From the NCBI RefSeq assembly GCF_022605725.1, contig NC_065547.1, positions 11,325,167-11,389,166 on the forward strand: 64,000 nt of DNA, in the 5' to 3' direction. Positions 30,538 to 42,124 of this stretch are shown here, piece after piece; position 1 is the first letter of the stretch, and every line of letters starts with the position of its first letter. Origin of the DNA: Anthonomus grandis grandis. Lineage: Eukaryota; Arthropoda; Insecta; Coleoptera; Curculionidae. Position numbers and translations under genes: made by a program. A model generated the notes under the pieces. The model worked only from the letters and a program-made list of their open reading frames with translations. It searched no databases and was not told where the DNA came from.

Positions 30538-32021
30538 GAATCGTTTATTGTTGAAAGGGGTTAAGCGCCATTTTCTACTGTTTTGAGTTATTGCGAAAAT
30601 CCTTCTCTCTTTCTATATTCGCGTCATTTGGTGTTGAAAAGAGCTGATGAATTGCATGGATATACTTTATGCTTCGAAATTGCATTTAGTGTAAAAAGCA
30701 GGTAAGCGATGTCGCTTGCCCCCTTTCAACAACTTACGAAGTAAACGTCACGTGGCTTAACGATTCTTGCTCCATAATCGAGGCTGCCATTTGCATTGTT
30801 TACTTTGTCGTGATAAGACCCGTTGTTGTTTTTAAGACTTAAAAATGGCAGAGCATTCGAATAGTGAACAAACCGAAGTTAAAAAAAGGAAGAGAGGTGT
30901 GAGACATGACGACGAATACACCCGAAATGTTATAAAGCAGAGCAGAATAAAAGGTATTTCAAGTTTTAGTTACAGAGGAAAAAGAGTCCCGGAAAAGAAA
31001 ATTTGAATTAGTATTTGACACAATTGACTGTAAACGTGTTTAATATTTACAACTTTAAAACCGGTGAAAGTTTCTTTTACATATACCACGAAGGCAAAGG
31101 CAGTAAAGATCCGAACGAGGTATGTTCTTTTTTGCTGCATTACATAAAAAACTATGTTCCAGATAGTGTGGAGGAACTGCTTTTATTTTGTGGCAATTGC
31201 CCTGGGCAAAATAAAAACAATACAGTCATCAGAATGTGTATGGCATTGGTAGAAGCAAGATTTAAAAAAGTATAACAGATCTATCCGATTAGAGGGCACT
31301 CGTTTTAGCCATGCCATAGAGATTTTGGCACTGTAAAAAATTTAAAGCGCTTCGACAGACTTTTTTCTGTACACAAGTTTATTCAATTGATAATTATGTC
31401 AAGTGCGAGTAGGGAATTCAGTGTAATGGAAATAGATAACAATGACATTTTGGATTTTAAGAACTGGTGGATCAAATTTTATAAAAAGAACGTTGTTTCT
31501 CTAGGAAACAAGCAAAAGAGGCATACCACGAAACGAAAAACAATTTTTTTCAGTTTCACTCTTTTACCACTTTAAGCATGATGCCTCTAAATCTGGATTC
31601 CAGTTAAAGAAACCAAGATAAACCATATCAAGCTGGTGGTTTTAAAATATTTTCCAAAAACCCATAAACCATTTAATAACGAGATTGTTAACAGGCCAAC
31701 TAAAAAATAAACATAATTTAGTTATACCTTTCCATTTGTCTTGAGTTTTTTTCTAAATAAACATAATTTCTTGAAAAAAAAAGTTTTATTTTTCTATAAA
31801 TTGTTGAAACGGGCTAAGTGACATGTACAAAAATAAAAATTATTTAAAAACAAAAAGAAAAAATGACCTTATTTTACACTAATATATCTACATATCAATA
31901 CTTGATTAGTTTTACTAAAAAAAAACAATGAAAAATAATTCAGTACAGCTTAGAATAGTTTTTTGCATTTTTCTCAAACTTTATAAAATGTAACTAGCCT
32001 CCTTTTAACAATAAACGATTC
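30538..32021 (+). mobile_element. Internally deleted DUF7869/Sola-like element with AATT target duplication
   Basis: TIRs: GAATCGTTTATTGTTGAAAG at the left and the inverted GAATCGTTTATTGTTAAAAG at the right. The flanking AATT (30534-30537 and 32022-32025) is a clean 4-bp duplication within a satellite unit whose uninterrupted form (CCAATTAGTC) is seen elsewhere in the array. Related GTTGAAA(G/C)GGG strings recur at 30549, 31804 and, inverted, 30720, as subterminal repeats. Confidence 0.85.
30845..31575 (+). pseudogene. Deleted transposase-like gene, DUF7869/Sola-like family
   Basis: ATG at 30845 begins MAEHSNSEQTEVKKRKRGVR and continues to SSFSYRGKRVPEKK, equivalent to the GKSYVSRTGK block of the gene at 2923-5641. 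The sequence then jumps to QLTVNVFNIYNFKTGE, so several hundred codons are missing. Next come FFYIYHEGKGS, CGNCPGQNKNN and YPIRGHSF...CHRDFGTVK. In the DNC-GQNKN motif the Asp is replaced by Gly (GGC for GAC), so even the retained core lacks that residue. A C-terminal basic tail runs to about 31575. Confidence 0.75.
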
Positions 32022-32645
32022 AATTAGTCTAGGAGATTTTTGACTTTGACGTGAGTGGTCACCTTGAAGACCAAACATTGCCCAAGAACACCACTGCCCA
32101 AAAGGACCAATATTTCTGAATGTTTTCCTTAGACCTAATTAGACTTAAAAAAACATTTTTAGGGAATACTTTGGTGAACATTATGCTTTTTGTTTCATGA
32201 ACATAGTCTCCGTTATCTTGGAGATTTTTGACTATAAAGTAAGTAGTCAACCTGAAGATCAAACTTGCCCAAGGACACCAATGCCCAAAAAGACGAATAT
32301 ATCTGAAAGTTTTACTTAGACCTAATTAGTCCTAAAACAGCATTTCTAGGGAACGATGTGCTTGTTGCTTTATCAACATAGTGGAATTAGTGTTGGAGAT
32401 TTTTTGACTTTGAAGTGAGAAGTCAGCTTGAAAATTAAACTTTGCTTATAGACATTATTGCCTAAAGAGCCGAATATTTGTGAAAGTTCTGTTTAGACCG
32501 AGTTAGATGTAAAACAGCATTTCTAGGGAATACTTTTATGAACATTATGCTTTTTCTTTTATGAATATAGTCCAATGAGTTTCGAGATTTTTGACTTTGA
32601 CGCGAGTGGTCACCTTGAAAATTAAACTTTGCCCATGGACACCAC

Positions 32646-33319
32646 TAGAAATTCCAGTTTTCGGGATCGAGATCCCGTTTTGAAATCCCCGGATAAAAAT
32701 CCAAATCCCGGGATCCCGGGACCGATCCTAATTATATTTTGAATAAAATATTTAACAGTAATAACAGTATCCCGAGCAAATAAAAATGCAGTTAACCGAA
32801 AACAAATTATTTAAAAATTCAGAACTAAAAACATTTTCAGTACATTTGTACATTACGTATTACATATTACATACATAGGTACCTAACAACCTAACTAAAA
32901 AGTCTAAAAACAAACTTGAGACAGAAACACATCCTTCAAAAAAAAATACAAAATAACTTGTATATATTATTATTATTGTGAAATTAAATAGTTAGTTTTG
33001 TTTATAAAAAATAAAATATGCTCTTAAAAACACTAAGGTATCTAAAGATAAATCACCTAAACGAGATCTAAGTTTAGTCGCAAATGTGACCGCCGAAGAA
33101 AAGGCTCTTTCACTTGTTGGCGGTACTGTCAGTAAATATTCATAACGTAATATACGTAAATAAACGTAAATAACCTCTGAAATTAAATAAAACGTCGATG
33201 GAGGGAATAAAAAATACATTTTTCAACAAAACAGTTTAAAATTTTATATGTTACAAAAAATCGGGATTTTCGGGATTAAAAATGTCCCGGGATTTCGGAA
33301 TCCCGGTCTGAAAACCCTA
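32646..33319 (-). mobile_element. hAT-type element remnant with 8-bp target duplication
   Basis: A satellite unit is split with GACACCAC present on both sides (32638-32645, 33320-33327), the 8-bp duplication size of hAT elements. Ends begin TAGAAATTCCAG (left) and, inverted, TAGGGTTTTCAG (right). Subterminal regions are rich in GGGATCCCG/TCCCGGGA palindromes, unlike the AT-rich surroundings. Confidence 0.8.
32992..33219 (-). pseudogene. hAT transposase C-terminal dimerisation segment
   Basis: The ORF reads ILRYEYLLTVPPTSERAFSS, then TKLRSRLGDLSLDTLVFLRAYF. This matches the hAT C-terminal block (PxTSxxSERxFS ... KRxxLxxxxxxxLxFL). The catalytic part is absent from the 674-bp element. Confidence 0.8.
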
Positions 33320-33845
33320 GACACCACTGCCCAAAAGGACCAATATTTCTTAATGTTTTGCTTAGACCTAATTAGACTTAAAACAACTTTTCTAGGGAAT
33401 GCTTTAATGAACATTATGCTTTTTGTTTTATGAACATAGTACTTAGTCTTGGAGATTTTTGACTGTAAAGTGAGTAGTCAACCTGAATATCAAACATTGC
33501 CCATAGACACCACCGCCTAAAAGGCCGAATATATTTTTGAAAGTTATGTTTAGACCGAGTCAAGCTTAAAACAACATTTCTAGGCAATACTTTAGTCAAC
33601 ACCATGCTTTTTGCTTCATGAACATAGTCCTATTAGTATTGAAGATTTTGACTTTAAAATGAGTAGTTAACCTGATGATCATACTTGCCCATGGACACTA
33701 TTGCCTAAAGGCTTAATTTATTGCTAAAGGTTCTGTTTAAGCAAGTCAAACCTACAACATTATTTTTAGAGAATACGTCTATGGACATTATGCTTTTTGT
33801 TTTATGAGAATAGCTCACTTAGTATTTGAGATTCTTGACGTTAGA

Positions 33846-34337
33846 TTAAGCTATAGTTAATTATATATTTAATAATTTAAAATTAGAAACTACAGACCCT
33901 ACACAAAATGCAATTTCATGCAAATGAAATTTCCATGATCCAACTCATAATTAATTAATAATAAATTAATGAATTAATTACACATAAGCGACATAGAGGG
34001 AGTGATCTTTGCTCTAACTATTTAAAGATATTTAAAAATTGATAAATTGCTTATAATAATTAAAAAATGAAATCCTACAGAAAAAAATGTTTATTTTTAT
34101 AACATCATAATATTTTCTCAAATCTTCTAATTAGTTAAACATGACTGTAAAACAGGTTATCGAATAATAAATAACTATACCATCAGGTGTCGACTAAACA
34201 TCATATTTTACGATCAAAGTGTAACGTGGTATTAATAATTATTGCCTTTGCACCTAATTATATTTTAATGAACTATAAAATTTAATGTGTCTTGTATTTT
34301 TCCCACATTCTAACGTCGTTTCCATCCGTCGTGTGCC
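33846..34337. other. Upstream region of the CRAL-TRIO gene
   Basis: AT-rich DNA between the satellite array and the ATG at 34338; the promoter should be here. Nothing specific is recognisable. Confidence 0.4.
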
Positions 34338-36137
34338 ATGGAGAAATTCCTAAGCGTAAATACCCTTTACAAATCCGATCCGGACTTAAAGCAAGAAGAC
34401 GTGGAAATGTTATCGAAGTGGTGTGACCAACAAAAGCATTTTCCCAAAGTATTAGGTGGGTACATAATCAATATCGTCTTATTTATATTACATAAACAAA
34501 TAATTTTAGACATACAGATCGCCTTGGCACTACATTCTTGCTATTACAGCGTTGAACAAGCAAAAAATTGCCTGGAAAACTATTTTACCATCCGCGGAAT
34601 GGTTCCAGAGCTGTTTTCCAATGGAAATCCAGATAAGAGTGCTCCCTTAAAACAAGCTATGGAGGTCAAGTAAGGAATTTTTGCACTTTCTGAAAATTCT
34701 GTTTTAATCAAGGGAGTCAAGTGTTTCTTAAAAACAAGTTATTACTGAACCTTTCTCTATATATATCTATCTTTCCTTTTTTTGAGAATTTAAGATACGT
34801 CTTTTAAAGTTCAAACAACTATGATACTCCGTATGTATATATTTCAGTTTAGTGTCAATCCTACCGCAAAGAACCAAAGAGAATTACATCGTAGTATTAG
34901 CCAAATTAATGGACACGAATCCGGATCTATACAATCCCCAATTGGCGTCCAAGGTGTTTGATATGCAAATACTCAGACACGTGTATACTGAAGGGCCTAG
35001 CAGTGGAGTTTTGGTGATCATAGACATGACGGGTGGAGTTTTCGGGCACCTGCTTAAGATGAATTTGACAGACTTTAAGAAATTTCTGGTTTATATACAA
35101 GTAAGTTTAGGTGGTGAATGATGTAGAGTGAGCGAGTAAGATATAAAATAGATTCATTGAATGCGTTATGTTATTGGATTAGGGAGGTTCGTATAATCGA
35201 AATTTTGACCTTACCATTGGATAATTCATGAATTAGCTGAAAAAGAGGACGAAGTTGATGGATCTACTATAATTTTTTTTTTATTTTTAAAATTGATGAA
35301 ATCAATTAAATGTTGCCAAAAATTGATGAAACGTATTTTTTCCTTATTGAAATCCAAAAATTAATTAAAGTCTTAACTGAATGGTTTTCTTATAATTTTT
35401 AGTTTATTTTGCAAATGGCTCTTTTAAATGTTTACTGAAATACTCCTTGAATCTATATAAAATATCTTAATTAAATATCTAGCTCTTATTTTGTCATGCG
35501 AATTGCTCCCTAATTCAGATTTAAAAAATTTGGCCTTTTTTGAAGTTTTGTAGTTTGTTATTTATCTGAAGCCTTTGACTACTATACAGTGGTGTAAAAA
35601 AAGAAGAAATAAAAGTATCATTAAGTCATTCGACTCATTTACATTCCCAATTTTAGGATGCGATGCCTATAAGACTCATTGGAGTTCATTTCATAAACGT
35701 GGTCCCTTTTATGGATAAAATTTTGGCACTTTTAAAGCCATTTATCAGGAAAGAGTTTTTTTCAAAGGTATATAAATATTATTTAATATATATATCTTTT
35801 TTTTAACACCCTTTTTTGCAGATATTTATTCATACAAACATGGATACCTTTTATGAGCATGTACCTAAGGAAGCCTTACCTGTAGATTATGGAGGCGAGG
35901 CAGATAGTGTGAACTACCAATTCGGTAATATTAATAGTAAGAATATTAAATGAATTTATTATAAATATATATACAATTATTATAGAAAAATACAAAAAAC
36001 AAATATACGACAATCAGTGGTTTTACGACTTCCAAGACACCATGGTGGTGGACGAGGGTAAAAGAGTTGGACCAAGAAAAGATGCCGACAGTCTCTTCGG
36101 ATTTGATGGCACTTTTAGGAAACTATCTGTAGATTAA
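34338..36137 (+). CDS. CRAL-TRIO domain lipid-transfer protein (clavesin/alpha-TTP-like), complete, 6 exons
   Basis: Exons: 34338-34455, 34510-34669, 34848-35100, 35657-35767, 35822-35924, 35986-36137; every intron is GT-AG and phases close, giving 897 nt and 298 residues. The N-terminal helical CRAL-TRIO_N part holds [20 protein letters not shown] and the characteristic YxxxxAKxxLExYFTIR. The lipid-binding domain includes [61 protein letters not shown] and LPVDYGG, the family's core strands and the LPxxYGG signature. Expected role: cytosolic carrier of a small hydrophobic ligand; ligand not inferable. Intron 3 (35101-35656) contains LINE-like debris near 35560. No closest paralogue can be assigned. 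Confidence 0.93.
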
Positions 36138-36469
36138 GTTTTTTTTTAATTTAATAGAAATGCCAAATATTACTTGGCGGTTATTTAAATCTGTTGCATA
36201 AACATTTATGAGAATTATTTTTATAATTCGAGTTTCTGCAGATATGTTGATATTTAATAGGCAAAGACGTAATTTATGTGTCCAGTTCATATTTTAATGT
36301 AAATATATACATTATGCAATAGTAAATATATTAGTTTATAAAATGTCCTCAAGACATTTCTGAGATTTAAATACTAACAGACATCCTTGGAATGTCTTAC
36401 CCAATGGTATAGATTTTAGTGGAAGCATCATGTATGTATGATTTTACATATATCACATGTAATTTTTTT

Positions 36470-36476
36470 AATAAAA
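36470..36476 (+). terminator. Polyadenylation signal of the CRAL-TRIO gene
   Basis: AATAAAA lies 333 nt after the stop codon. It is the best canonical signal downstream. Confidence 0.5.
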
Positions 36477-36489
36477 GCTTAGTAAGAAC

Positions 36490-37831
36490 TTAATTTGTTT
36501 TTTTTTTTATTAAGAAGAATTAATATTTCTTATATATTAAAATATAATCGGAATATCTGAAAAATGTCTCTATTCAGGTAAGTTTATTAATTTTTTATAC
36601 TACATAATAATCTTTATTTAGCAAAATCTGCTACATAAAAATAAAATACATAGTATAGCATTTAATATAATTATTATTATGATACTCCGTTGTTTTTAAT
36701 AAAAGCAATAAACTAAAATTAAAAACCAAAACAAAACCAAAAAAATAAGGATAATATTACAATAATAGTGCTGGGATGAGGTACGAGTATTGTTGGCAAA
36801 TAAACATGTTTAAGATTATGCATTCACATATGAGTGGGAATATAAAAAAAAAGGTAAGAAAAACAAACATATACAATGTAAAAATAAAATCATATAAATA
36901 AAATCTTAAGCTAAACGTAAAAAAATAAATAATAAACCATGAGTTGAAAATAAAATTTTAAAATATAAAATGAGTTAAAATTTTATGAAATCAGAACACA
37001 AACACACACTAAAATTAAGGTAAAATAAATAATAAATAAAACTTAAAATGACAAAATAATATTTAAACCTATAAAATAAAACGTATAATGATATAACACA
37101 AAATATAACACAGAATAAAGATAAAAAAGACAAATACTAAATATGTAGAACAAATTTTCTCAAGAGCCTTTTAAACACGTTAAAACTCACAGGATTTAAG
37201 ACTAGCCGGTAACCTATTGAATTCTACCCCTACATAAGGCGCAATTCACACAGAACGGGCGTATGGCGGTGGCGTGGGACTGTCATGGAGCGGACGTGGC
37301 GCGCACAATTCACATAGAAAGGGATTCAATGTGATTATTGTCATTTATTTGTTACTTACATGACGAATATTTACTCTAGAATTTATTTAAATGAAATTCA
37401 TCCGTGTTCCTCTGCGGTACTGAATCTAGATTTCTATTTACCGAATCTTCAATCCAAGATTAAGAACTATCCATTGGGATAGTAGAGGCTTCAGGAATGG
37501 TTGAGGATAGTATTTGCTCGGCTAAATTCAAAATTCCAATTTTGAAACTTCTGAACAGAATTCATGGACTTAAAAACGCTAGGTCTGGGTCAGGAGGATC
37601 GATTGTGGCATTCGTTTTCGTGCTGTTTTGGATCTCCAGCAATTATTGTTTTTTTTTAAGTACTGGTAAGCTTGCTGGTTGAGCTCATTAATAGCGGTTG
37701 AGGCTGCTAACCTCTTTTTTTCTAGAATTATCTTCTTTCTGTAGTAGTGTTTTAGGTGCTCTCATTGCTATCGGTTGATCATCTATAGACGTACTGGAAG
37801 ATGGTACAGGTGACCGAGAGGAACGATTGAG
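36490..37831. other. AT-rich intergenic DNA
   Basis: No gene. Two similar GC-rich strings, GCGCAATTCACACAGAACGG (about 37240) and GCGCACAATTCACATAGAAA (about 37302), look like a short direct repeat from an unidentified element. Confidence 0.4.
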
Positions 37832-38274
37832 TTGAAACATGTTTTTCAAGTAGTTTTGGATTACAATGATGAGGTGGAGGAGTGTGGCGTAATTGATGCG
37901 AGGGTGGTGGATGGCGTTAATGGTATGTATAATATTCTTTGTGGTAGGAATCAATTAAATATCCTGTATTTAAATATCAGAAGTATTCAACAGAATTTCG
38001 ATAAACTTATTCTTTTTTGAGACACAATAAATACTGACAATATTGATGTTTTGGTTTTGTCAGAAACATTTACAATTAAAAATATTTCCAGGTATAATAT
38101 ACCAAATTTTGACATATTCTATAATGAGTCTCAGCTTAACAAACATGATGGTTTCGTTATTTATGTAAAGCCGCACCATCATGCAAGTAGTAAAATCATA
38201 AAACTATCGGAGATAAATATTATAAAAACGAGTTTCAAGCATAGCAATAAAAATTTAAATATCGTTGGTATATA

Positions 38275-40614
38275 CAGGGTGTCCGCTAATTAATGGTACA
38301 TGGAAAAACCACAGACTCCTGATGTAAAAATATTACGATTTAACTATATTTACCTATATCCAAAAGTTGATATTAACTGAGATACCGCGGGTGTTAAACT
38401 TAAAACTTTTTTTTTGTTTTTCCCCAATAACTTTAACAAAAGTTAACTTTTTTTCACAAAAATTTGTAGTTAGAGGTTTTTTAGGTCGAGAAATTCATTT
38501 TTTTAACAAATTGAGTGTACAATGTAGGGGGCGCTGTCTGCGACATCTTTTTCTCTTTCATAAGGTCATAACTTTTTTGTGCTTAACTGTATTTAAGTTT
38601 TTATTGAAAATAATACTTTTTTCATATTTTTTACGTAAAAAAGGTATACTACTTTCGGGTCGCTCAGAGTCGCCGTTTTCGAGATATCTGCCTTCAAATT
38701 ATTTAGTACAGCAAGCAATAATGTCTTGTTACTCTTTACCAATCATTTTTTACATCATAAATAATGTTTTAGTATAAGCCATTGAGAATAATGCAGACAA
38801 AAATTGGATTATCATTTAGTTAACTTTATTTAAAATAACTATGACACTAGAAAATCTATTGAAAGAAAATAACACTAACGAAAACAAACTTAACTATGCG
38901 ACTGATAACTTTTCCATTTTGAAACTGTGACGAGATTTGGTAAAAAAATAGATCTGCTTTTGACAAAAACTGTTCAAAATGTTTACCATTCACTTCAATA
39001 CATTTAACAGTTCTTTTGCTGAAAGATCTCCTAATTTTAAAAAATAATTGTTCGTTTCGTAGCTCTTGTGCAGCATATAAAATTCTCTGCCATAGTTCTT
39101 TTCTGGAATTCATTATTTCTTTATAAACGAGCGACTTCATATAGCCCCATACACAAAAATCCAGCGGGTTAAAATCGGGACTTCGCGCCGGCCACGATTA
39201 GGAAAACGGTTGTTCAGGTACTCTCTGGCAGCTCTAGAGAAGTGTGCTGGCGCTCCGTCTTGCATGAAATACATATGTTGCCTTATGTCCAGCGGAATAT
39301 CATCGAGAAAATCTGGTAAAGTGTTTCTAGGAACTCAAGGTAGAGTTCCCCGTTTAAATTGGGCGGTAGTTCGAAAGGGCCCCATAAATGATTATCGATT
39401 ATACCACACCATACATTAATTTTGAATTCATGTTGGAAATGACGTTCGTGTACTGAATGTGGATTTTGTAATGCCCATGTGTGTTTATTTCTAAAATTGA
39501 AAATGCCTCTACGTGTAAACGTTGCTTCATCAGTAAATAGTATCTTATTCAGAAACATGGGGTCGGCATTGATTTGGGCACGGCAAAAACGGGCAAATTC
39601 TATCCTGGGCGCAAAATCATTTAATTCATCATATCATCTAATAAATTTTGCACAGGAGTGAAATGATACGGATAAAGACCCTCTTTGTGAAATATTTTAC
39701 AAATGGATGACTTGCCTACTCCAGTTGCCGCAGCAGCATGTCTTGCACTTATTTCCGGATTTTCAGCCATTCCTTCGGGCGCCCTGCGGAATTCCGTTTA
39801 GGACGAAATGTACCTGTTTCTCCTAATCGATCGTAAAGATTTTTGAAAATCTTGAAATCAGGTTGTCTTCGATTTGGATAGAGTTCTGAACATCGTCTAT
39901 AGGCTTCGCGTCCATTAAAATTTGCCTGCGCATATACACACAACATATCCCTCATTTCGGCATTTCAAAAAATTCAACAAAACAGTAAACTGGATGCAAA
40001 ATCACAGAAAACACTAATTAAATATTTTCTGACAACTTTAAACTAATCAACAAACAACAACAACATGGCGGTTTCCTAACAACTGCGTCTCTAAAGTTCA
40101 TTTGCTTTCTCATAGCTTACTTAAAAAAAGCGAATTATTTCTCGATTATATTAATTATTCAGCCGGAGTCGAGTGCATGGTGCACTAAATAATTTAAATA
40201 CCAATATCTCCAAAACGGTAACTCTGAGCGACTTCAACTTAGTATACCTTTTTTAACGTAAAAAATATGAAAAAAGTATTATTTTCAATAAAAACTTAAA
40301 TACAGTTAATCACAAAAAAGTTATGACCTTATAAAAGAGAAAAAGATGTCGCAGACAGCGCCCCCTACATTGTACACTCAATTTGTTAAAAAAATGAATT
40401 TCTCGGCCTAAAAAACCTCTAACTACAAATTTTTGTAAAAAAAAGTTAACTTTTGTTAAAGTTATTGGGGAAAAACAAAAAAAAAATTTAAGTTTAACAC
40501 CCTGTATCTCAGTTAATATCAACTTTTGGATATAGGTAAATATAGTTAAATCGTAATATTTTTACATCAGGAGTCTGTGGTTTTTCCATGTACCATTAAT
40601 TAGCGGACACCCTG
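38275..40614 (-). mobile_element. Mariner-type element with ~440-bp terminal inverted repeats
   Basis: The ends CAGGGTGTCCGCTAATTAAT are inverted at the two borders and flanked by TA. Inverted similarity runs about 440 bp: 38275-38715 pairs with about 40175-40614, e.g. GGGGGCGCTGTCTGCGACAT with its complement near 40352. Removing the element with one TA restores the LINE endonuclease frame across GIYRPPSTD. Confidence 0.93.
38856..39955 (-). pseudogene. Mariner-type transposase of the long-TIR element
   Basis: From 39955: MRDMLCVYAQANFNGREAYR, LYPNRRQPDFKIFKNLYDRL and GETGTFRPK (N-terminal DNA-binding region); then FTDEATFTRRGIFNFRNKHT (first Asp), FQHEFKINVWCGIIDNHLWG, QDGAPAHFSRAAREYLNN (second Asp), SPDFNPLDFCVWGYMK (third Asp region) and SLVYKEIMNSRKELWQRI. 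All three acidic positions appear present, but blocks are in different frames (breaks near 39760, 39600, 39290, 39170), so it cannot be translated as one protein. It is a close relative of 46679-47730. Confidence 0.82.
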
Positions 40615-41761
40615 TATAGACCACCTTCTACAGATCTTGACATATTTCTGGAAGACCTTAAAACAGAATTGTCAGCAGATAGAGATACTGACACTGTTAT
40701 CTATATATATAGGTGATTTAAATATAAATATCTTAGATGAAAGTAACCTCATATAACCAAGTTATTGAGTATATAAATAATTTTACCCAATTGGTTTTTT
40801 TTGTCCTTTATTAATAAACCTACTAGAGAAACACCTGAAATAGCCACACCTATTGATCATATTTTTATCAAGATCGATAATATATATATTACAAAAAATC
40901 ATATAAAATCAATTATATTAAAGAATTCTCTAACTGAAGAAAGCAATATGTTAAAATAAAAAATAAACTAAGTAATGCAGGCGTGATAAATACTGGAGTT
41001 CCTCAGGGTACTGTATTGGGACCCATACTCTTTTTGATATACATAAATAATATTGGGAAATTAACTGAAAACTGTGATATTGTGTCTTAATTTTTTTAGC
41101 TAAAATTTGAAGAGACGTGTATGGCAGAGGTGGGTCTTGAACAGATACATGATTAAATCAACACTTACTTTGCTTAAATATGACAAAAACCTTCTTTACG
41201 ACTTACTCGCCTGATTTGTATGATCAACCTAATAAAAAACAAATATTAATTCATAACAATATTTGTAAACGTAATCAAACTTGTCTTTGCAATAAAAACA
41301 TTAATAAAGTAACTTAAATGAAATATCTTGGTGTTATGTTGGACCAACATTTAAAATGCATATAATATACCTTAATAAGAAAATTAGAAATATTTTTTAT
41401 AAGCTTTATCAAGTTAGAGACATTTTAGAGAAAAAAATACTTATTGCTTTATATACTTGCCTTGTAAAGTTCATACTAAGATATTGTATAGTTGTACGGG
41501 GAGGTGCCTATAGTAACAGTATTAAAGAACTTTCTGTATGTCAAAACATCGTATTAAAAATACTTCAAAGGAAAATTTTAGGCATCCATCTAATGATTTA
41601 TATTTTACCTATCAGATTTTAAATATTCAAAATTTATATATACATAATGCTTTGAAATATATTAAAAAAATAAGTAACCCTACAGAGGCTACCTATATAT
41701 TATTATGAAAATGTATTCTCCTAGTTTTTGTACTATTTTTATTAGTATTCTATAGTTAAAG

Positions 41762-42124
41762 TTGATTCGTAGGGTTTCTTTAGGGTTCTACTTACGTTTC
41801 TGTTACGTTGAAGAATCTGCCAATTTAACCATGGACCAGTGTAGTAAATTGCGACGTCTTCTTAAAGAAAATCAAGATGTGTTTTCCTTGCACGATAATG
41901 ACCTGGGAAGAACTTATTTGGTGCAGCATCGAATTAATACTGGAGACAATGCTCCGATTAAACAAGAACCTCGAAGAATTCCGATAGTTAAACAAGGAGA
42001 AGTTTCCTCAATGCTTCAAGAAATGAGGATACAAGGAGTGATAGAACCTTCTCAGAGTCCTTGGACATCTCCAGTTGTGCTAGTGAAGAAAAAGAATGGA
42101 TCCACAATGGATCCACAGTTCTAA
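41762..42124 (+). pseudogene. Ty3/gypsy-type polyprotein fragment (start of reverse transcriptase)
   Basis: The ORF contains LRRLLKENQDVFSLHDNDLG, then VQHRINTGDNAPIKQEPRR and GVIEPSQSPWTSPVVLVKKK, the conserved junction before the reverse transcriptase palm in Ty3/gypsy elements. It breaks off after KKNGS. No protease, RNase H, integrase or LTR seen nearby. Isolated fragment. Confidence 0.85.

Larger units (their letters stand above)
29330..33845. repeat. Satellite array, ~186-bp unit, about 13 units, split by two transposons
   Basis: The landmark TTGGAGATTTTTGAC and variants occurs near 29788, 30376, 32029, 32217, 32393, 32579, 33447, 33632 and 33820, mostly 176-198 bp apart. Other unit landmarks are GTAGTCAACCTGAAGATCAA, CCATGGACACCACTGCC, TTAGACCGAGTCAGACCTAA and AACATTATGCTTTTTG. 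Units are diverged. The array is interrupted at 30538-32021 and 32646-33319. It fills the space between the divergent astacin and CRAL-TRIO genes. Confidence 0.85.
37832..41700 (+). pseudogene. Decayed non-LTR retrotransposon split by a mariner-type element
   Basis: The endonuclease domain is readable at 37950-38274 (NILYLNIRSIQQNFDKLILF, DVLVLSETFTI, NIVGIYR). It resumes exactly after the nested element at 40615 (RPPSTDLDIFLEDL, then GDLNINILDES). Reverse transcriptase motifs follow: GVPQGTVLGPILFLIYINN (about 40990-41050), KYLGVMLDQHLK (about 41320) and a C-terminal part YTCLVKFILRYCIVV. Much of the fingers region and the FADD motif are missing, and stops are frequent. Clade not determined; the endonuclease and thumb resemble the Jockey/CR1 group. 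Confidence 0.75.

Noticed and set aside
29330..33845. Several ORFs of 60-75 codons in both strands
   Set aside because: They lie in the satellite units and differ only by frame; not genes.
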